DNA of 64,000 nucleotides from Streptomyces qaidamensis (lineage in GTDB: Bacteria; Actinomycetota; Actinomycetes; Streptomycetales; Streptomycetaceae), in the NCBI RefSeq assembly GCF_001611795.1, contig NZ_CP015098.1, forward strand, positions 1,488,001 to 1,552,000, given 5' to 3'. Of this stretch, positions 24,405 to 32,600 are shown piece by piece (position 1 is the first letter of the stretch; every line of letters begins with the position of its first letter). The notes below the pieces were generated by a model that was not told where the DNA came from, searched no databases, and saw only the letters and a list, made by a program, of their open reading frames with translations. A program made the position numbers and the translations under genes.

Positions 24405-25574
24405 CTACACCCGTTCCAGCACCATGGCGTTGGCGAGTCCGCCCGCCTCGCACATGGTCTGGAGCGCGTACCGCGCGCCCCGCTCCCGCATCGCGTGCGC
24501 CAGCGTCGTCGTGAGCCGGGTGCCGCTCGCGCCGAGGGGATGCCCGAGGGCGATGGCCCCGCCGTGCACGTTGACCCGGGTGAGGTCGGCACCCGTCTCC
24601 TGCCGCCAGGCCAGGACGACACTGGAGAACGCCTCGTTGACCTCGAACAGGTCGATGTCGTCGAGGGTCAGCGACGCTTTGCGCAAGACTTTCTCGGTCG
24701 CCGGGATCACGCCCGTGAGCATCAGCAGCGGGTCGGAACCGGTGACGGCGAAGCTGTGCAGCCGGACGAGGGGCCGCAGTCCCAGCCGGGCCGCCGTCTC
24801 GCTCGACGTGATGAGCACCGCCGAGGCCCCGTCGTTGACCGGGCTGGCATTGCCCGCCGTGACGTTCCACTCGATCTGCGGGAAGCGCTCGGCGAAGACC
24901 GGGTCGTGGTACGCCGGCTTGAGCCCGGCGAGGATCTCGGTGGTGCTGCCGGGCCGGACGCACTCGTCGCGCGCGACACCTTCCAGCGGCGCGACCTCGG
25001 CCTCGAACAGGCCGCTCTCCCAGGCCTCGGCGGCCTTCCGGTGCGAGGAGACGGCGAAGGCGTCCATCTGCTCGCGGCCGATCGACCACTTCGCGGCGAT
25101 CAGCTCGGCGCTGATGCCCTGCGGGACGAGCCCCTCGGGGTAGCGCTCGGCCACCCCGGGCCCGAAGGGGTCCGCGCCGGCGGGCACGTTCGACCACATC
25201 GGCACCCGGCTCATCGACTCGACCCCGCAGGCCACGACCAGGTCGTACGCGCCCGAGAGGACGCCCTGCGCCGCGAAGTGCACGGCCTGCTGGGAGGAGC
25301 CGCACTGGCGGTCCACGGTGGTCGCGGGCACCGACTCCGGGAATCCCGCCGACAGCACGGCGTAGCGGGTGGTGTTCATGGCCTGTTCGCCGACCTGGTC
25401 GACTGTGCCGCCGATGACGTCGTCGATCAGGGACGGGTCGATCCCGGACCGTTCGACGAGGGTGCGCAGGGTGTGGGCGAGGAGGTCCACCGGGTGGACG
25501 TGTGCCAGGGCGCCGTTCGGCTTGCCCTTGCCTATGGGGGTGCGTACGGCTTCGACGATGACTGCGTCACGCAT
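24405..25574 (-). CDS. Thiolase (acetyl-CoA acyltransferase)
   Basis: 389 residues with a complete thiolase active site: Cys91 in TTVDRQCGSSQQAVHFA, His in ALGHPLGASGTRLTTTL, the NEAFSS loop, and the second Cys in MCEAGGLANAMVLERV. It probably catalyses the last step of beta-oxidation or the reverse condensation. The divergent HxlR regulator with a 23-bp palindrome in between suggests induction by a substrate-linked signal. ATG at 25574. Confidence 0.92.
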   Translation of the reverse strand: MRDAVIVEAVRTPIGKGKPNGALAHVHPVDLLAHTLRTLVERSGIDPSLIDDVIGGTVDQVGEQAMNTTRYAVLSAGFPESVPATTVDRQCGSSQQAVHFAAQGVLSGAYDLVVACGVESMSRVPMWSNVPAGADPFGPGVAERYPEGLVPQGISAELIAAKWSIGREQMDAFAVSSHRKAAEAWESGLFEAEVAPLEGVARDECVRPGSTTEILAGLKPAYHDPVFAERFPQIEWNVTAGNASPVNDGASAVLITSSETAARLGLRPLVRLHSFAVTGSDPLLMLTGVIPATEKVLRKASLTLDDIDLFEVNEAFSSVVLAWRQETGADLTRVNVHGGAIALGHPLGASGTRLTTTLAHAMRERGARYALQTMCEAGGLANAMVLERV

Positions 25575-25628
25575 GTGCGGGCCTCCACGACTACCTGTGA
25601 GTAGGAAATCCGAACTCACCGTAGCCCC

Positions 25629-25651
25629 GAGGGTTGGAAATTCCAACCCTC
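25629..25651. promoter_or_regulatory. 23-bp palindrome, candidate HxlR operator
   Basis: Arms GAGGGTTGGAA and TTCCAACCCTC are perfectly complementary with one central base. The site lies 54 bp from the thiolase ATG and 16 bp from the HxlR ATG, so it overlaps the likely promoter region of both. Confidence 0.7.
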
Positions 25652-25667
25652 TCCTAGACTGGGCCTC

Positions 25668-26138
25668 ATGGCCGCCCGCAAAGACCCGCGCCCCTGCTCC
25701 ATCGCCGACACCCTCGCGCTCGTCGGCGAGAAGTACTCCCTGCTGGTACTGCGGGAGGTGTGCCTGGGCAACGGCCGGTTCGACCAGCTGGTCCGCAACA
25801 CCGGCGCCCCGCGCGACATCCTGGCCACCCGGCTGCGCCGGCTCGTCGACGCCGGGATCCTGGCCAAGCACCTGTACAGCGAACGTCCGCAGCGCTTCGA
25901 GTACCGGCCGACCCGGGCGGGACTGGAACTGGAGCCGGTACTGGTGACCCTCATGGCCTGGGGCGACCGCCACCTCCGGCCCGACGGCGACCGTCCGATG
26001 CTCCTGGAGCACTCCTGCGGCCAGACCCTCACCCCGGCCGTCACCTGCCGGCTGTGCGGCGACGAGGTGCGCCACGAGGACCTCACGGCCCGCCCCCAGA
26101 CGCCCGGCTGGACGGTGACCGGACCCACCGCGGCCTGA
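25668..26138 (+). CDS. HxlR-family transcriptional regulator
   Basis: 156 residues. The HxlR winged helix is clear: CSIADTLALVGEKYSLLVLREVCLGNGRFDQLVRNTGAPRDILATRLRRLVDAGIL. The C-terminus has a zinc-ribbon-like pair of cysteines (SCGQTLTPAVTCRLCGDEV), common in actinobacterial members. It is divergent from the thiolase gene and probably controls it through the 23-bp palindrome. ATG at 25668. Confidence 0.88.
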   Translation: MAARKDPRPCSIADTLALVGEKYSLLVLREVCLGNGRFDQLVRNTGAPRDILATRLRRLVDAGILAKHLYSERPQRFEYRPTRAGLELEPVLVTLMAWGDRHLRPDGDRPMLLEHSCGQTLTPAVTCRLCGDEVRHEDLTARPQTPGWTVTGPTAA

Positions 26139-26296
26139 TCGCCGCTGGTCGGGAGCCGCATCCAACCCCTGTGTCCGGGTGGCCTTCCGGGGGCGCTACG
26201 CTTCCCCCTCGGCACACCTGATCCCCCGTTCCCCGCAACGGCAATCCGGTGTGTCCGTCGTCCGTCCCACGATCGGCACTTGGACTCCGTTACCTC

Positions 26297-27172
26297 ATGT
26301 CTTGGTTCGAATCACTCATCCTCGGACTCGTCCAGGGGCTGACCGAGTTCCTCCCCGTCTCCTCCAGCGCCCACCTGCGGCTGACGGCGGCCTTCTCGGG
26401 CTGGAAGGACCCGGGCGCGGCCTTCACGGCGATCACGCAGATCGGCACCGAGGCAGCCGTGCTGATCTACTTCCGCAAGGACATCGGACGGATCATCTCG
26501 GCGTGGACGCGCTCGCTCACCGACAAGGCGCTGCGCAGTGACCCCGATGCCCGGATGGGCTGGCTGGTGATCGTCGGCTCGATCCCGATCGGCGTGCTCG
26601 GCGTGACGCTGAAGGACCAGATCGAGGGACCGTTCCGCGATCTGCGGATCACCGCGACGATGCTGATCGGCATGGGCATCGTCCTGGGCGTCGCCGACCG
26701 GCTCGCGGCCCGCGACGAGAGCGGCGGCAAGCACCGCGCGCCCAAGCAGCGCAAGGCCCTTGAGGACCTCGGCGTCCGGGACGGCCTGATCTACGGCGTC
26801 TGCCAGGCCATGGCGCTCGTCCCGGGCGTCTCGCGCTCCGGCGCCACCATCAGCGGCGGCCTTTTCATGGGCTACAAGCGCGAGGCCGCGGCCCGCTACT
26901 CCTTCCTCCTCGCCATCCCCGCGGTGCTCGCCTCCGGCGTGTTCGAGCTGAAGGACGCCACGGAGGGCGGCCACGTCTCCTGGGGACCGACGATCTTCGC
27001 CACAGTGATCGCCTTCGGGGTCGGGTACGCCGTGATCGCGTGGTTCATGAAGTTCATCTCGACCAAGAGCTTCATGCCCTTCGTCTACTACCGCATCGCC
27101 CTCGGCATCGTCATCATCGTGCTGGTCAGCATGGGTGCCCTGAGCCCTCACGCGGCCGAGTCGGCGGGCTGA
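26297..27172 (+). CDS. uppP: Undecaprenyl-diphosphatase
   Basis: 291-residue integral membrane phosphatase that regenerates undecaprenyl phosphate for cell-wall synthesis; it also underlies bacitracin resistance. The two active-site regions are intact: [15 protein letters not shown] (about 14-28) and [11 protein letters not shown] (about 190). About eight membrane helices. ATG at 26297. Its 3' end is the integration site of the adjacent element: the last 45 codons are repeated at 34686-34820. The gene stays complete because the copy at this end restores its coding sequence. Confidence 0.95.
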   Translation: MSWFESLILGLVQGLTEFLPVSSSAHLRLTAAFSGWKDPGAAFTAITQIGTEAAVLIYFRKDIGRIISAWTRSLTDKALRSDPDARMGWLVIVGSIPIGVLGVTLKDQIEGPFRDLRITATMLIGMGIVLGVADRLAARDESGGKHRAPKQRKALEDLGVRDGLIYGVCQAMALVPGVSRSGATISGGLFMGYKREAAARYSFLLAIPAVLASGVFELKDATEGGHVSWGPTIFATVIAFGVGYAVIAWFMKFISTKSFMPFVYYRIALGIVIIVLVSMGALSPHAAESAG

Positions 27173-27175
27173 CCC
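27041..27175. repeat. Left att-type direct repeat (uppP 3' end)
   Basis: 135 bp matching 34686-34820 with two mismatches (27068 A versus C; 27101 C versus G). It covers the last 45 codons of uppP from TGGTTCATGAAGTTC to just past the stop codon. It marks the left boundary of the integrated element. Confidence 0.85.
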
Positions 27176-27425
27176 GGCCTCTTAACCACTCTTCCTGAGT
27201 GCCTATTCGCGTGCCTCTCCACGTACTTTCTCGCGGATACGCGTAGCCAACCGGAGTGATTTGCAGCCCGATTCTCCCAGCGTTCTCCCACTGGGAGGGG
27301 AGAGAATCGTTCGTCACGGAGCTGCCGCAGCCTCCGAAGTCATAGCCCACTGTCAGACCCGGGCCCCAGACTCGGATCATGCCCACCACTCCCCCGCCGT
27401 CGGGCCGTCGCGGCCTACCTTTGTC

Positions 27426-27580
27426 GTGCAGGCGGAGATCCGCGTCCTGCTGCAGGAGACGGGCGGCTGGCTGTGGGGGCCGACCCGGGAGCGGTACGAG
27501 GCGCTGCGGGACGAATGGGTTGAGGCAGTGCGCGGGGAAATGACCAAGCTGGCCGCGCCCTGCACGAAGGCAGGTAAGTC
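27426..27580 (+). pseudogene. Fragment related to the small gene normally following uppP
   Basis: Frame translates to QAEIRVLLQETGGWLWGPTR and continues ERYEALRDEWVEAVRGEMTKLA. It is clearly related to the chromosomal protein at 34916-35095 (NDEIRALWQRTGGTLSPEER, then EYELLVVEWAAAIRG). The GTG at 27426 gives no obvious ribosome site, and an ATG at 27379 is out of frame. The frame runs on beyond 27580 without a fitting stop. The rest of 27176-27425 holds no supported gene. Confidence 0.45.
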
Positions 27581-27627
27581 CCGTCACAATCCGCGCGGGG
27601 CGCGCGCGAGTATGCCGGAACTGGCTT

Positions 27628-27879
27628 TCAGACGGGCAGGTCGTGGGCCCCGAAGGTGTGCCGGCAACTGCCCCTTCCGCATCGCCCGTTCGGGCCGAAC
27701 TCGAAGTCGGGGCACGGGCAGGCCAGGCAGGGGATGCCGTCGTTGGGGTCGGGCTCCCAGCCGTTGTCCATCAGCCGCGCCCGGGCGGCTTCCCGCATGC
27801 TGTGTATCTGGTCGTCGAGTTTGCGGAAGTCGGCCGCGTTTTCTTCGTAGGCTTTCGCCTGGGTGTCGGACTGCTGCAT
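27628..27879 (-). CDS. Small Cys-rich zinc-motif protein of the element
   Basis: 83 residues from ATG 27879, which has a GGGAGGG ribosome site. The C-terminus contains CLACPCPDFEFGPNGRCGRG followed by SCRHTFGAHDLPV, a cluster of Cys and His likely to bind zinc. The N-terminal half is helical and charged (QAKAYEENAADFRKLDDQIHSM). A longer frame to 28026 exists but lacks such a site. Similar proteins are frequent in Streptomyces integrated elements. Function unknown. Confidence 0.6.
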   Translation of the reverse strand: MQQSDTQAKAYEENAADFRKLDDQIHSMREAARARLMDNGWEPDPNDGIPCLACPCPDFEFGPNGRCGRGSCRHTFGAHDLPV

Positions 27880-28120
27880 GTTGCCCTCCCAAGGGATGGT
27901 GAGGAACGTTTCTCCTATTCTCACGATGGCCCGGCGGACACCTGCTCGCATGTCGAGCGGAACGCGTTCCCAAGGGCACCGCGTGGTCCGTCCTGCCCTG
28001 GGGCCTGGGATGTCGAAGGCGACCATGCGCGCGGATAGTTGAACGGTCAGCCGAGATGCGCCGTTTCACGGAGTGGCCGCCCCGTCGGAGACCGCCGATG
28101 ACGCCCCGTAGGATCCGCTC

Positions 28121-28207
28121 GTGAGCGACATAGAGTTCCCCGACACCCTGGAGATGGCGCTGAAGAAGGCCGTGCGGCACGCGGAGCCCGAGGTGGCCGA
28201 GGGCTGA
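28121..28207 (+). CDS. Possible 28-residue peptide
   Basis: GTG at 28121 is seven bases after AGGA and opens a frame encoding MSDIEFPDTLEMALKKAVRH and then AEPEVAEG. The peptide is acidic/amphipathic. It lies antisense to the weakly supported end of the gene starting at 28423. It may be real or a remnant; nothing else supports it. Confidence 0.3.
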   Translation: MSDIEFPDTLEMALKKAVRHAEPEVAEG

Positions 28208-28264
28208 CACCGCGACGCCCCACCGGTGCGTGACCACCGACGGGGCGCCATTCAAGTGCTCGTG

Positions 28265-28423
28265 CCACAGACACGAACAGTGGATGATGCGCGCCCCGGG
28301 GCGGCCCCACTGCCCGATCCAGGACGTCACCTTCCCGCGGGCCACGGCTTCGCTCCCCCACCAGCCGTGCATGGCTGGGCGGCCGTCGGTGGTGAGGGTG
28401 AGGTGGTAGCGGTCGGGGTTCAC
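28265..28423 (-). CDS. Small element protein, 3' end unclear
   Basis: GTG at 28423 overlaps the stop of the LexA-like gene (GTGA). The first 50 codons read like a known family of small Streptomyces proteins: NPDRYHLTLTTDGRPAMHGW, then WGSEAVARGKVTSWIGQWG. After about residue 50 the frame stays open for 230 more codons across another gene, which is unlikely to be real. A frameshift near 28270 probably removed the native stop. Only the conserved 5' part is given. Confidence 0.45.
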
Positions 28424-28638
28424 GCGAGGCGGATCCCTCTGTGGCGATGCGGTTCGCGGACGATCGCGCCCTTCGTTTCCAGCTCCCGCAGCTGGTAGTG
28501 CAGCGACGACGGCTGCATGCCCATGGCAGCGGCGAGCTCGGCGACGGTGGGCGCGTCACCCTGGCCGGTGATGGCCATGCGGATGTGGCGGAGGATCTGC
28601 TCCTGCCTCTCGGTGAGGTACTCGCGGTATCTGCCCAT
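28420..28638 (-). CDS. LexA-like DNA-binding protein without protease domain
   Basis: 72 residues, the size of the LexA N-terminal winged helix only. Visible are LTERQEQILRHIRMAI, TVAELAAAMGMQPSSLHYQL and RELETKGAIVREPHRHRGIR, which align with the LexA DNA-binding domain. There is no Ala-Gly cleavage site or Ser/Lys dyad, so RecA-stimulated self-cleavage is impossible. Such short forms are common in Streptomyces elements and may act as regulators. ATG at 28638. Its stop overlaps the next gene. Confidence 0.75.
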   Translation of the reverse strand: MGRYREYLTERQEQILRHIRMAITGQGDAPTVAELAAAMGMQPSSLHYQLRELETKGAIVREPHRHRGIRLA

Positions 28639-28684
28639 GAGCCCAGTAGAAACCTTGTTCGATTTTTGGGGCAAGCTGGGAGAC

Positions 28685-28978
28685 GTGACCGACCTGCCGC
28701 CCGACCTGCCCCGCCTCCGTACCCTGGAGACGTGGCTCGCGCTCACCCTCGACGAGGTGCGGCGGGCCATCGTGGCGGCCGAGCGGCGAGAAGCGGAGCG
28801 GCAGCGCGGGATCGAGGCCCGGCCGGCGCCCCCGGACTGGCTGATCGAGCTCGGCCTCAACCGGGACGCGCCGCCCGTGCAGGTGCACGTCGGCGGCTGC
28901 TGGAACGCAGGGAAGCGCACCCGCGGCATCCGGCGGGACGAGGCGCTGCGGGGCGCTCGCCGACGGGGTCGAAGTTGA
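28685..28978 (+). pseudogene. DUF6233-type protein truncated by IS remnant
   Basis: The frame from GTG 28685 reads LPRLRTLETWLALTLDEVRR, APPDWLIELGLNRDAPPVQV and HVGGCWNAGKRTRGIRRDEA, the typical DUF6233 layout. Near 28955 one extra G shifts the frame (LRGARRRGRS instead of the expected LRALADGV). The C-terminal Cys/His part is missing because IS701-type sequence begins at about 28973. Confidence 0.65.
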
Positions 28979-29770
28979 AGGCGCCGGTCGTGGTCGCTGA
29001 CGCCGGCTACGGCGTCAGCACCCCGTTCCGGCTCGGTCTCCAGGAGCGAGGGCTGTCCTATGTCCTGGCCCTGAACGGGAAGGAAGTCGCTCACCCGGAA
29101 GATGTTGAGCCGCACCAGCCTGCTTATGGCGGGCTCGGACCGCCCACCCTTGCCCGCTACCGCACCTCACCGCGAGCCGTCTGCGTCCTCGCGGCGGAGG
29201 CGGGTGCGGAGCGGTTCACCGAGGTGACCTGGAGGCAGGGCAGCAAAGGCGCGATGACTTCGCGGTTCGCGGTGCTGACAGTGCGGCCCGCGGGCAAGCA
29301 GTCCCTGGCCGCAGCGCAGGAGGCGGGCGGCGGCCGCAACCGGTGGGACGGCGTCCTGCCCGTCCAGACACTCCTCGTCGAATGGCCGGACGGCCAGGAC
29401 GCTCCGACGGCCTACTGGATATCGAACCTGCCTGCCACCACACCGGCGGCTGACCTGGTGCGGTGGGCCAAGATGCGCTGACGGATCGAACACGATTACC
29501 GCGAGCTCAAGCACGGCCTGGGCCTGGACCACTTCGAGGGCCGCACCTGGCGCGGCTGGCACCACCACGTCACCCTCGTCACCGCCGCCCAGGCATTCCT
29601 CACCCTCAGGCGGCTCGACCCAAAAGTCCACACACCGGCCTGACTCTCTACCAGGTCCTCGACGTTCTTCAGGACCTGCTGAGGTGCTGGACCGGTACTT
29701 GCACCACCTGCGGACGGCACCTGCCCAGCCCTCGGAGCAGCCACAGACAGCCCAGAACCTAACGAAGCAC
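28973..29770 (+). mobile_element. IS701-type transposase remnant
   Basis: Begins inside the transposase at LKAPVVVADAGYG (second catalytic Asp). It continues through TYRTSPRA-like sequence, VQTLLVEWPDGQDAPTAYWI and IEHDYRELKHGLGLDHFEGR (catalytic Glu). A TGA at 29479-29481 replaces the expected Trp codon in KMR(W)RIEHDY. Near 29640 a second frame takes over (LTLYQVLDVLQDLLRCWTG). The 5' half and left end are missing. No terminal repeats could be defined. Not functional. Confidence 0.75.
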
Positions 29771-29772
29771 TA

Positions 29773-30210
29773 CTAGACGCGGTCCAGCGAGCCGAAATCA
29801 CCGCGCCGCACGACGTAATGCCGCTCTACGCGACCGACCTGACCCACCAGCGTCTCTTCCCCGACGAGTTGCCAGCGTGTCCAATAAGTACCGCCGCCAT
29901 GGTGTTCGCCTCGGCAGGAGCAGGTGCAGTCATCGTTCTCTGCGTTCTGGCAGCGGACATGGCACCGCTCGGTCGTGGAGAACTCGAGGTAGACGTCCAC
30001 CTCTCCGAACCGGGTAGCGAGCGCTTCTGTGAGAGTCCTCAGATGCGGCCTGGCGATCTCCCAGCGCCCGGCGGTTACGGAGTTGTTCCAGTCGGGACGA
30101 ATACGGTCTCCCAACTCTCCCAGCAGCCAGCGCCGGTTCGAGCCTCCCTGGTAAGGCATCCAGGCCCACAGGCGGGTCTCGTCGTACTTGCGGCGGATCC
30201 ACGGCCTCAT
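29773..30210 (-). CDS. Element-encoded Cys-rich protein
   Basis: 145 residues. Central segment CHVRCQNAENDDCTCSCRGE followed by HHGGGTYW contains five Cys and two His, a likely metal site that recurs in actinobacteriophage and integrated-element proteins. The N-terminus is Trp/Arg-rich (RPWIRRKYDETRLWAW). ATG at 30210 overlaps the resolvase stop (ATGA), so the two genes were coupled. Function unknown. Confidence 0.65.
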   Translation of the reverse strand: MRPWIRRKYDETRLWAWMPYQGGSNRRWLLGELGDRIRPDWNNSVTAGRWEIARPHLRTLTEALATRFGEVDVYLEFSTTERCHVRCQNAENDDCTCSCRGEHHGGGTYWTRWQLVGEETLVGQVGRVERHYVVRRGDFGSLDRV

Positions 30211-30850
30211 GCCGAAACTCCCTGCGTCTCGTCGTAGGCGCGGAGAGCTTGCGAGATGGCGCCGACGCTTGGGTGCTTCCCCCTATTTGCGCCCTCTGCA
30301 ATTCGAAGGTGGGGCTGGATCTGGCGGATGGTGAACCCGCGGTCTCGAAGCGCAGCGGCCTGGACCGTCAGGGCCTCCGTCATGACGGGCTTGCGTCCCC
30401 CGACGCGACCGCGCTTGCGTGCGGCCTCCAGTCCATCCTTCGTCTTCTTGACGATGTCGCGGCGCCGGTCTTCAGCGAGCGCGAGGGCAAGGTCGAGGAT
30501 GAGGGATCGTTCCTTGTGCTCGCCAGCCGCGATGCCCTCCAGCACCTTGACGGCGATGCCGCGCTCGAAGAGGTCGTTGAGGACGATGAGTCCTTCGAGG
30601 AGGTTGCGGCCGAGGCGGTCGACTTCCTGGAGCAGAGCATGTCACCGTCGCGCAAGTACTCGATGGCCGCCTTGAGTCCGGGCCGTTCTTCGGCGGTGAG
30701 CTTGCCGCTGATCTTCTCTTCGAAGACCTTGAGGCAGATCGGGTCGAGGGCGTCGTGCTGCCGTTGGACGTTCTGCTTGTCGCTACTGACGCGGACGAGG
30801 CCGACTAAAGGGCAGTTGTGGGGGTGTTTGGGGGGGGGTGGGCGCTGCAT
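30207..30850 (-). pseudogene. Serine resolvase/invertase with frameshift
   Basis: N-terminal frame from ATG 30850 reads NCPLVGLVRVSSDKQNVQRQ (catalytic Ser in RVSSDKQ), then ISGKLTAEERPGLKAAIEYL. Near 30636 one base appears deleted, and homology continues in another frame as LLQEVDRLGRNLLEGLIVLN, VLEGIAAGEHKERSLILDLA and a C-terminal helix-turn-helix (RDRGFTIRQIQPHLRIAEG). Joined, it is a normal small resolvase of about 210 residues. A run of nine C within codons 4-7 is another slippage-prone site. The 343-bp gap upstream (30851-31193) has no supported gene. Confidence 0.75.
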
Positions 30851-31193
30851 TCGTGCTGGTCGCGATGGGGTTGCAGGTAGTGGTGACGGCGTCGCGGGGA
30901 TCTGCGACTCAATCGCAGGGCGTTGTTCGTTTCTGCTGGTCGGGGCTTTTCGGGTTCTGCCAGTAAACGGATTGGTGAAGCTTTTGCGCTCTTGCTCGGC
31001 GTAGCGGTTGGGCGGCGGGGGCACGGTGCGGTGGTTGGTCTGCGGGGGCCGCGGCGAGCTGGCGGTCTGGTGGGTGTGTTGCGCCTGCATCTCTGTGGTG
31101 ACGGTTTGTGACGTGCCGGTGACGGTTGCGTGGTAGTTGTACTCGTGCGGTCTGATGACCGCCTTGTTCTGTTCGCTCCGTGTGGGGGTTTTC

Positions 31194-31787
31194 GTGCGTA
31201 GGTTCGTCGTGTCTGCTGTCGCTGTTGCTGCTGTTGGACTGGTTGCTGGGTGTGGTGGCGGTGATGGGGGTGCTGACGCGAAGGGTGGCGGGTCGGCTGG
31301 GAAGCCGGATGTCGCGGCGTGCGAGAAGGCTGTGACGGAGCAGGTGAAGAAGTCGATGGGCGGGGATAAGGCGGCGAAGGACGGGGACATGCCGGCGTCG
31401 TGTCAGGGCTTGGATGAGGCGACGAAGAAGCGGGTTGCGGAGAGGGCTGCGGCGGCTGCGGTCGCGGGTGCGCTGGGCGGCAGTGAGAAAGAGTCGTCGG
31501 AGGGGCCGGATGCGGCGGCCGACGTGAAGATCACTGAGTGCACGAAGGACGAGTTCGGCTACCCGATCGCGAAGCTGGAGGTCGTCAACTCCACCGACAA
31601 GAAGTCGGACATGAACGTTCAGGTGTCGTTCAACGGTCCGGACGGGACGCGTCTGGCGGAGGGCGGCACGGTCGTGTCCGCGCTGGAGCCGGGGCAGAAG
31701 GCGAAGGAGGACGCCATGGGGCTGAAGGAGATCTCGGGCAAGTTCACGTGCAAGGTCGGCAACGTGGACCGCTGGGAATCCAACTAA
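31194..31787 (+). CDS. Putative lipoprotein of the element
   Basis: 197 residues from GTG 31194 (GGGGG upstream). Signal peptide VRRFVVSAVAVAAVGLVAGC ends in a lipobox. The mature part is Gly/Lys/Ala-rich, then contains ADVKITECTKDEFGYPIAKL and VVSALEPGQKAKEDAMGLKE, resembling FxLD/DUF4352-like extracellular beta-domains. Four Cys are in the mature chain. The codon use is less extreme in GC than flanking chromosomal genes. Role unknown; lipoproteins in such elements can affect surface exclusion, but that is speculation. Confidence 0.7.
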   Translation: MRRFVVSAVAVAAVGLVAGCGGGDGGADAKGGGSAGKPDVAACEKAVTEQVKKSMGGDKAAKDGDMPASCQGLDEATKKRVAERAAAAAVAGALGGSEKESSEGPDAAADVKITECTKDEFGYPIAKLEVVNSTDKKSDMNVQVSFNGPDGTRLAEGGTVVSALEPGQKAKEDAMGLKEISGKFTCKVGNVDRWESN

Positions 31788-31809
31788 CCGGGCCGGGTCC
31801 GCATGTTGG

Positions 31810-31833
31810 CGCCCCTGCCGAACGGTGGGGGCG
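31810..31833. terminator. Candidate terminator after the lipoprotein gene
   Basis: CGCCCC and GGGGCG pair around an inner CCG-AA-CGG hairpin. The site is 23 bp past the lipoprotein stop codon. Confidence 0.5.
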
Positions 31834-31930
31834 TTCTGCGTGTGCGCCCACTTCGCGCCCTTGTGGCCCACCTGCACTCCCCTGACCGTGGTCTGTCAGC
31901 GGGGTGTCGGTTCTACGACAGGGGGACCAC

Positions 31931-32185
31931 GTGGATCGCAGGTTGAATGACACGGCCGGCAGGCTGCTGCTAGCGGTGGCGGTGTTGCTGCACCGCACGG
32001 TGGCGGGTGGGCCGGCGCGGGAGCGCTGGCAGCTGCGGCGGAACGCGGCACTGCGGGCGGCGAACCAGCGGGGTGTGCCGGTGGCGGAGCTTGCGGCGCG
32101 GCTGGGGCTCAGCGAGGGATGGGTGCGGCAGGTGCTGAACGGGCGGAAGCCGGCCGAGCCGCCGGTGATCGAGGAAGCGGCGTAG
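31931..32185 (+). CDS. Small helix-turn-helix protein
   Basis: 84 residues from GTG 31931 (GGGGGA just upstream). The C-terminal half reads NQRGVPVAELAARLGLSEGW followed by VRQVLNGRKPAEPPV, a plain helix-turn-helix. The N-terminal half is helical and basic. Probably a DNA-binding regulator of the element. A strong terminator follows. Confidence 0.6.
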   Translation: MDRRLNDTAGRLLLAVAVLLHRTVAGGPARERWQLRRNAALRAANQRGVPVAELAARLGLSEGWVRQVLNGRKPAEPPVIEEAA

Positions 32186-32197
32186 GCGGACAGACGG

Positions 32198-32232
32198 GAA
32201 GCCCCCACCCGGGTTGTCCGGGCGGGGGCTTC
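32198..32232. terminator. Strong bidirectional terminator
   Basis: GAAGCCCCCACCCGG and CCGGGCGGGGGCTTC form a 15-bp stem with one mismatch (A/C) around GTTGT. It lies between the convergent helix-turn-helix gene and the 80-residue toxin-like gene. Confidence 0.8.
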
Positions 32233-32239
32233 GTCGTGC

Positions 32240-32482
32240 TCATCCGAGGTAGGTCACCTGCAGCACGGTGATCGTTTTGAGGGTGTCGCCGACGAGGAGT
32301 ACGGCGAAGGCTTGCTCGGTGACGATCATCCGCACGACGCCATCGTCTTCCCCGTAGGGCTGGGTCGCCGCGATGGGGTCGTGACAGGCGTCGGCTAACG
32401 CGAGGGTGAGGGCTTCACTGACGGCCGACGGCATCGCCTGGTGCACGGCTTCGGCTGCAGGGTCGTACTTCAGGCGGTACAT
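32240..32482 (-). CDS. RelE/ParE-like small protein (possible toxin)
   Basis: 80 residues from ATG 32482. The layout YRLKYDPAAEAVHQAMPSAV, then a helix, IAATQPYGEDDGVVRMIVTE and a final strand LKTITVLQVTYLG, resembles compact RelE/ParE-fold toxins. The upstream gene on the same strand (32601-32885) encodes a small charged protein that could be its antitoxin, separated by 118 bp. Catalytic residues are not conserved clearly enough to assign an activity. Fold assignment is inference. Confidence 0.5.
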   Translation of the reverse strand: MYRLKYDPAAEAVHQAMPSAVSEALTLALADACHDPIAATQPYGEDDGVVRMIVTEQAFAVLLVGDTLKTITVLQVTYLG

Positions 32483-32600
32483 CGGCGCGCGTCCTCCCCG
32501 GACAAGATTGTTCTGCTACCCCGATTGGCCGCCCTTGGCCTACTTGCTGTGCCCGGGTGTGAGTGTAGCGAACGGGTGACGCTGCGTGGTCTGGATCGCC

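Noticed and set aside
26300..26330. tRNA T-loop-like GGTTCGAATC
   Set aside because: It is the start of the uppP coding sequence; no cloverleaf can be drawn around it.
26312..27151. Minus-strand frame antisense to uppP (also at 33099-34796)
   Set aside because: The two frames look related only because both cover the duplicated uppP tail.
27584..28423. Full 279-residue minus-strand frame
   Set aside because: Only the first 50 residues look protein-like; the rest crosses another gene with a good ribosome site in a different frame.
30636..30645. Programmed frameshift in the resolvase
   Set aside because: No slippery heptamer or downstream pseudoknot is evident; simple deletion is the more likely explanation in a decayed element.
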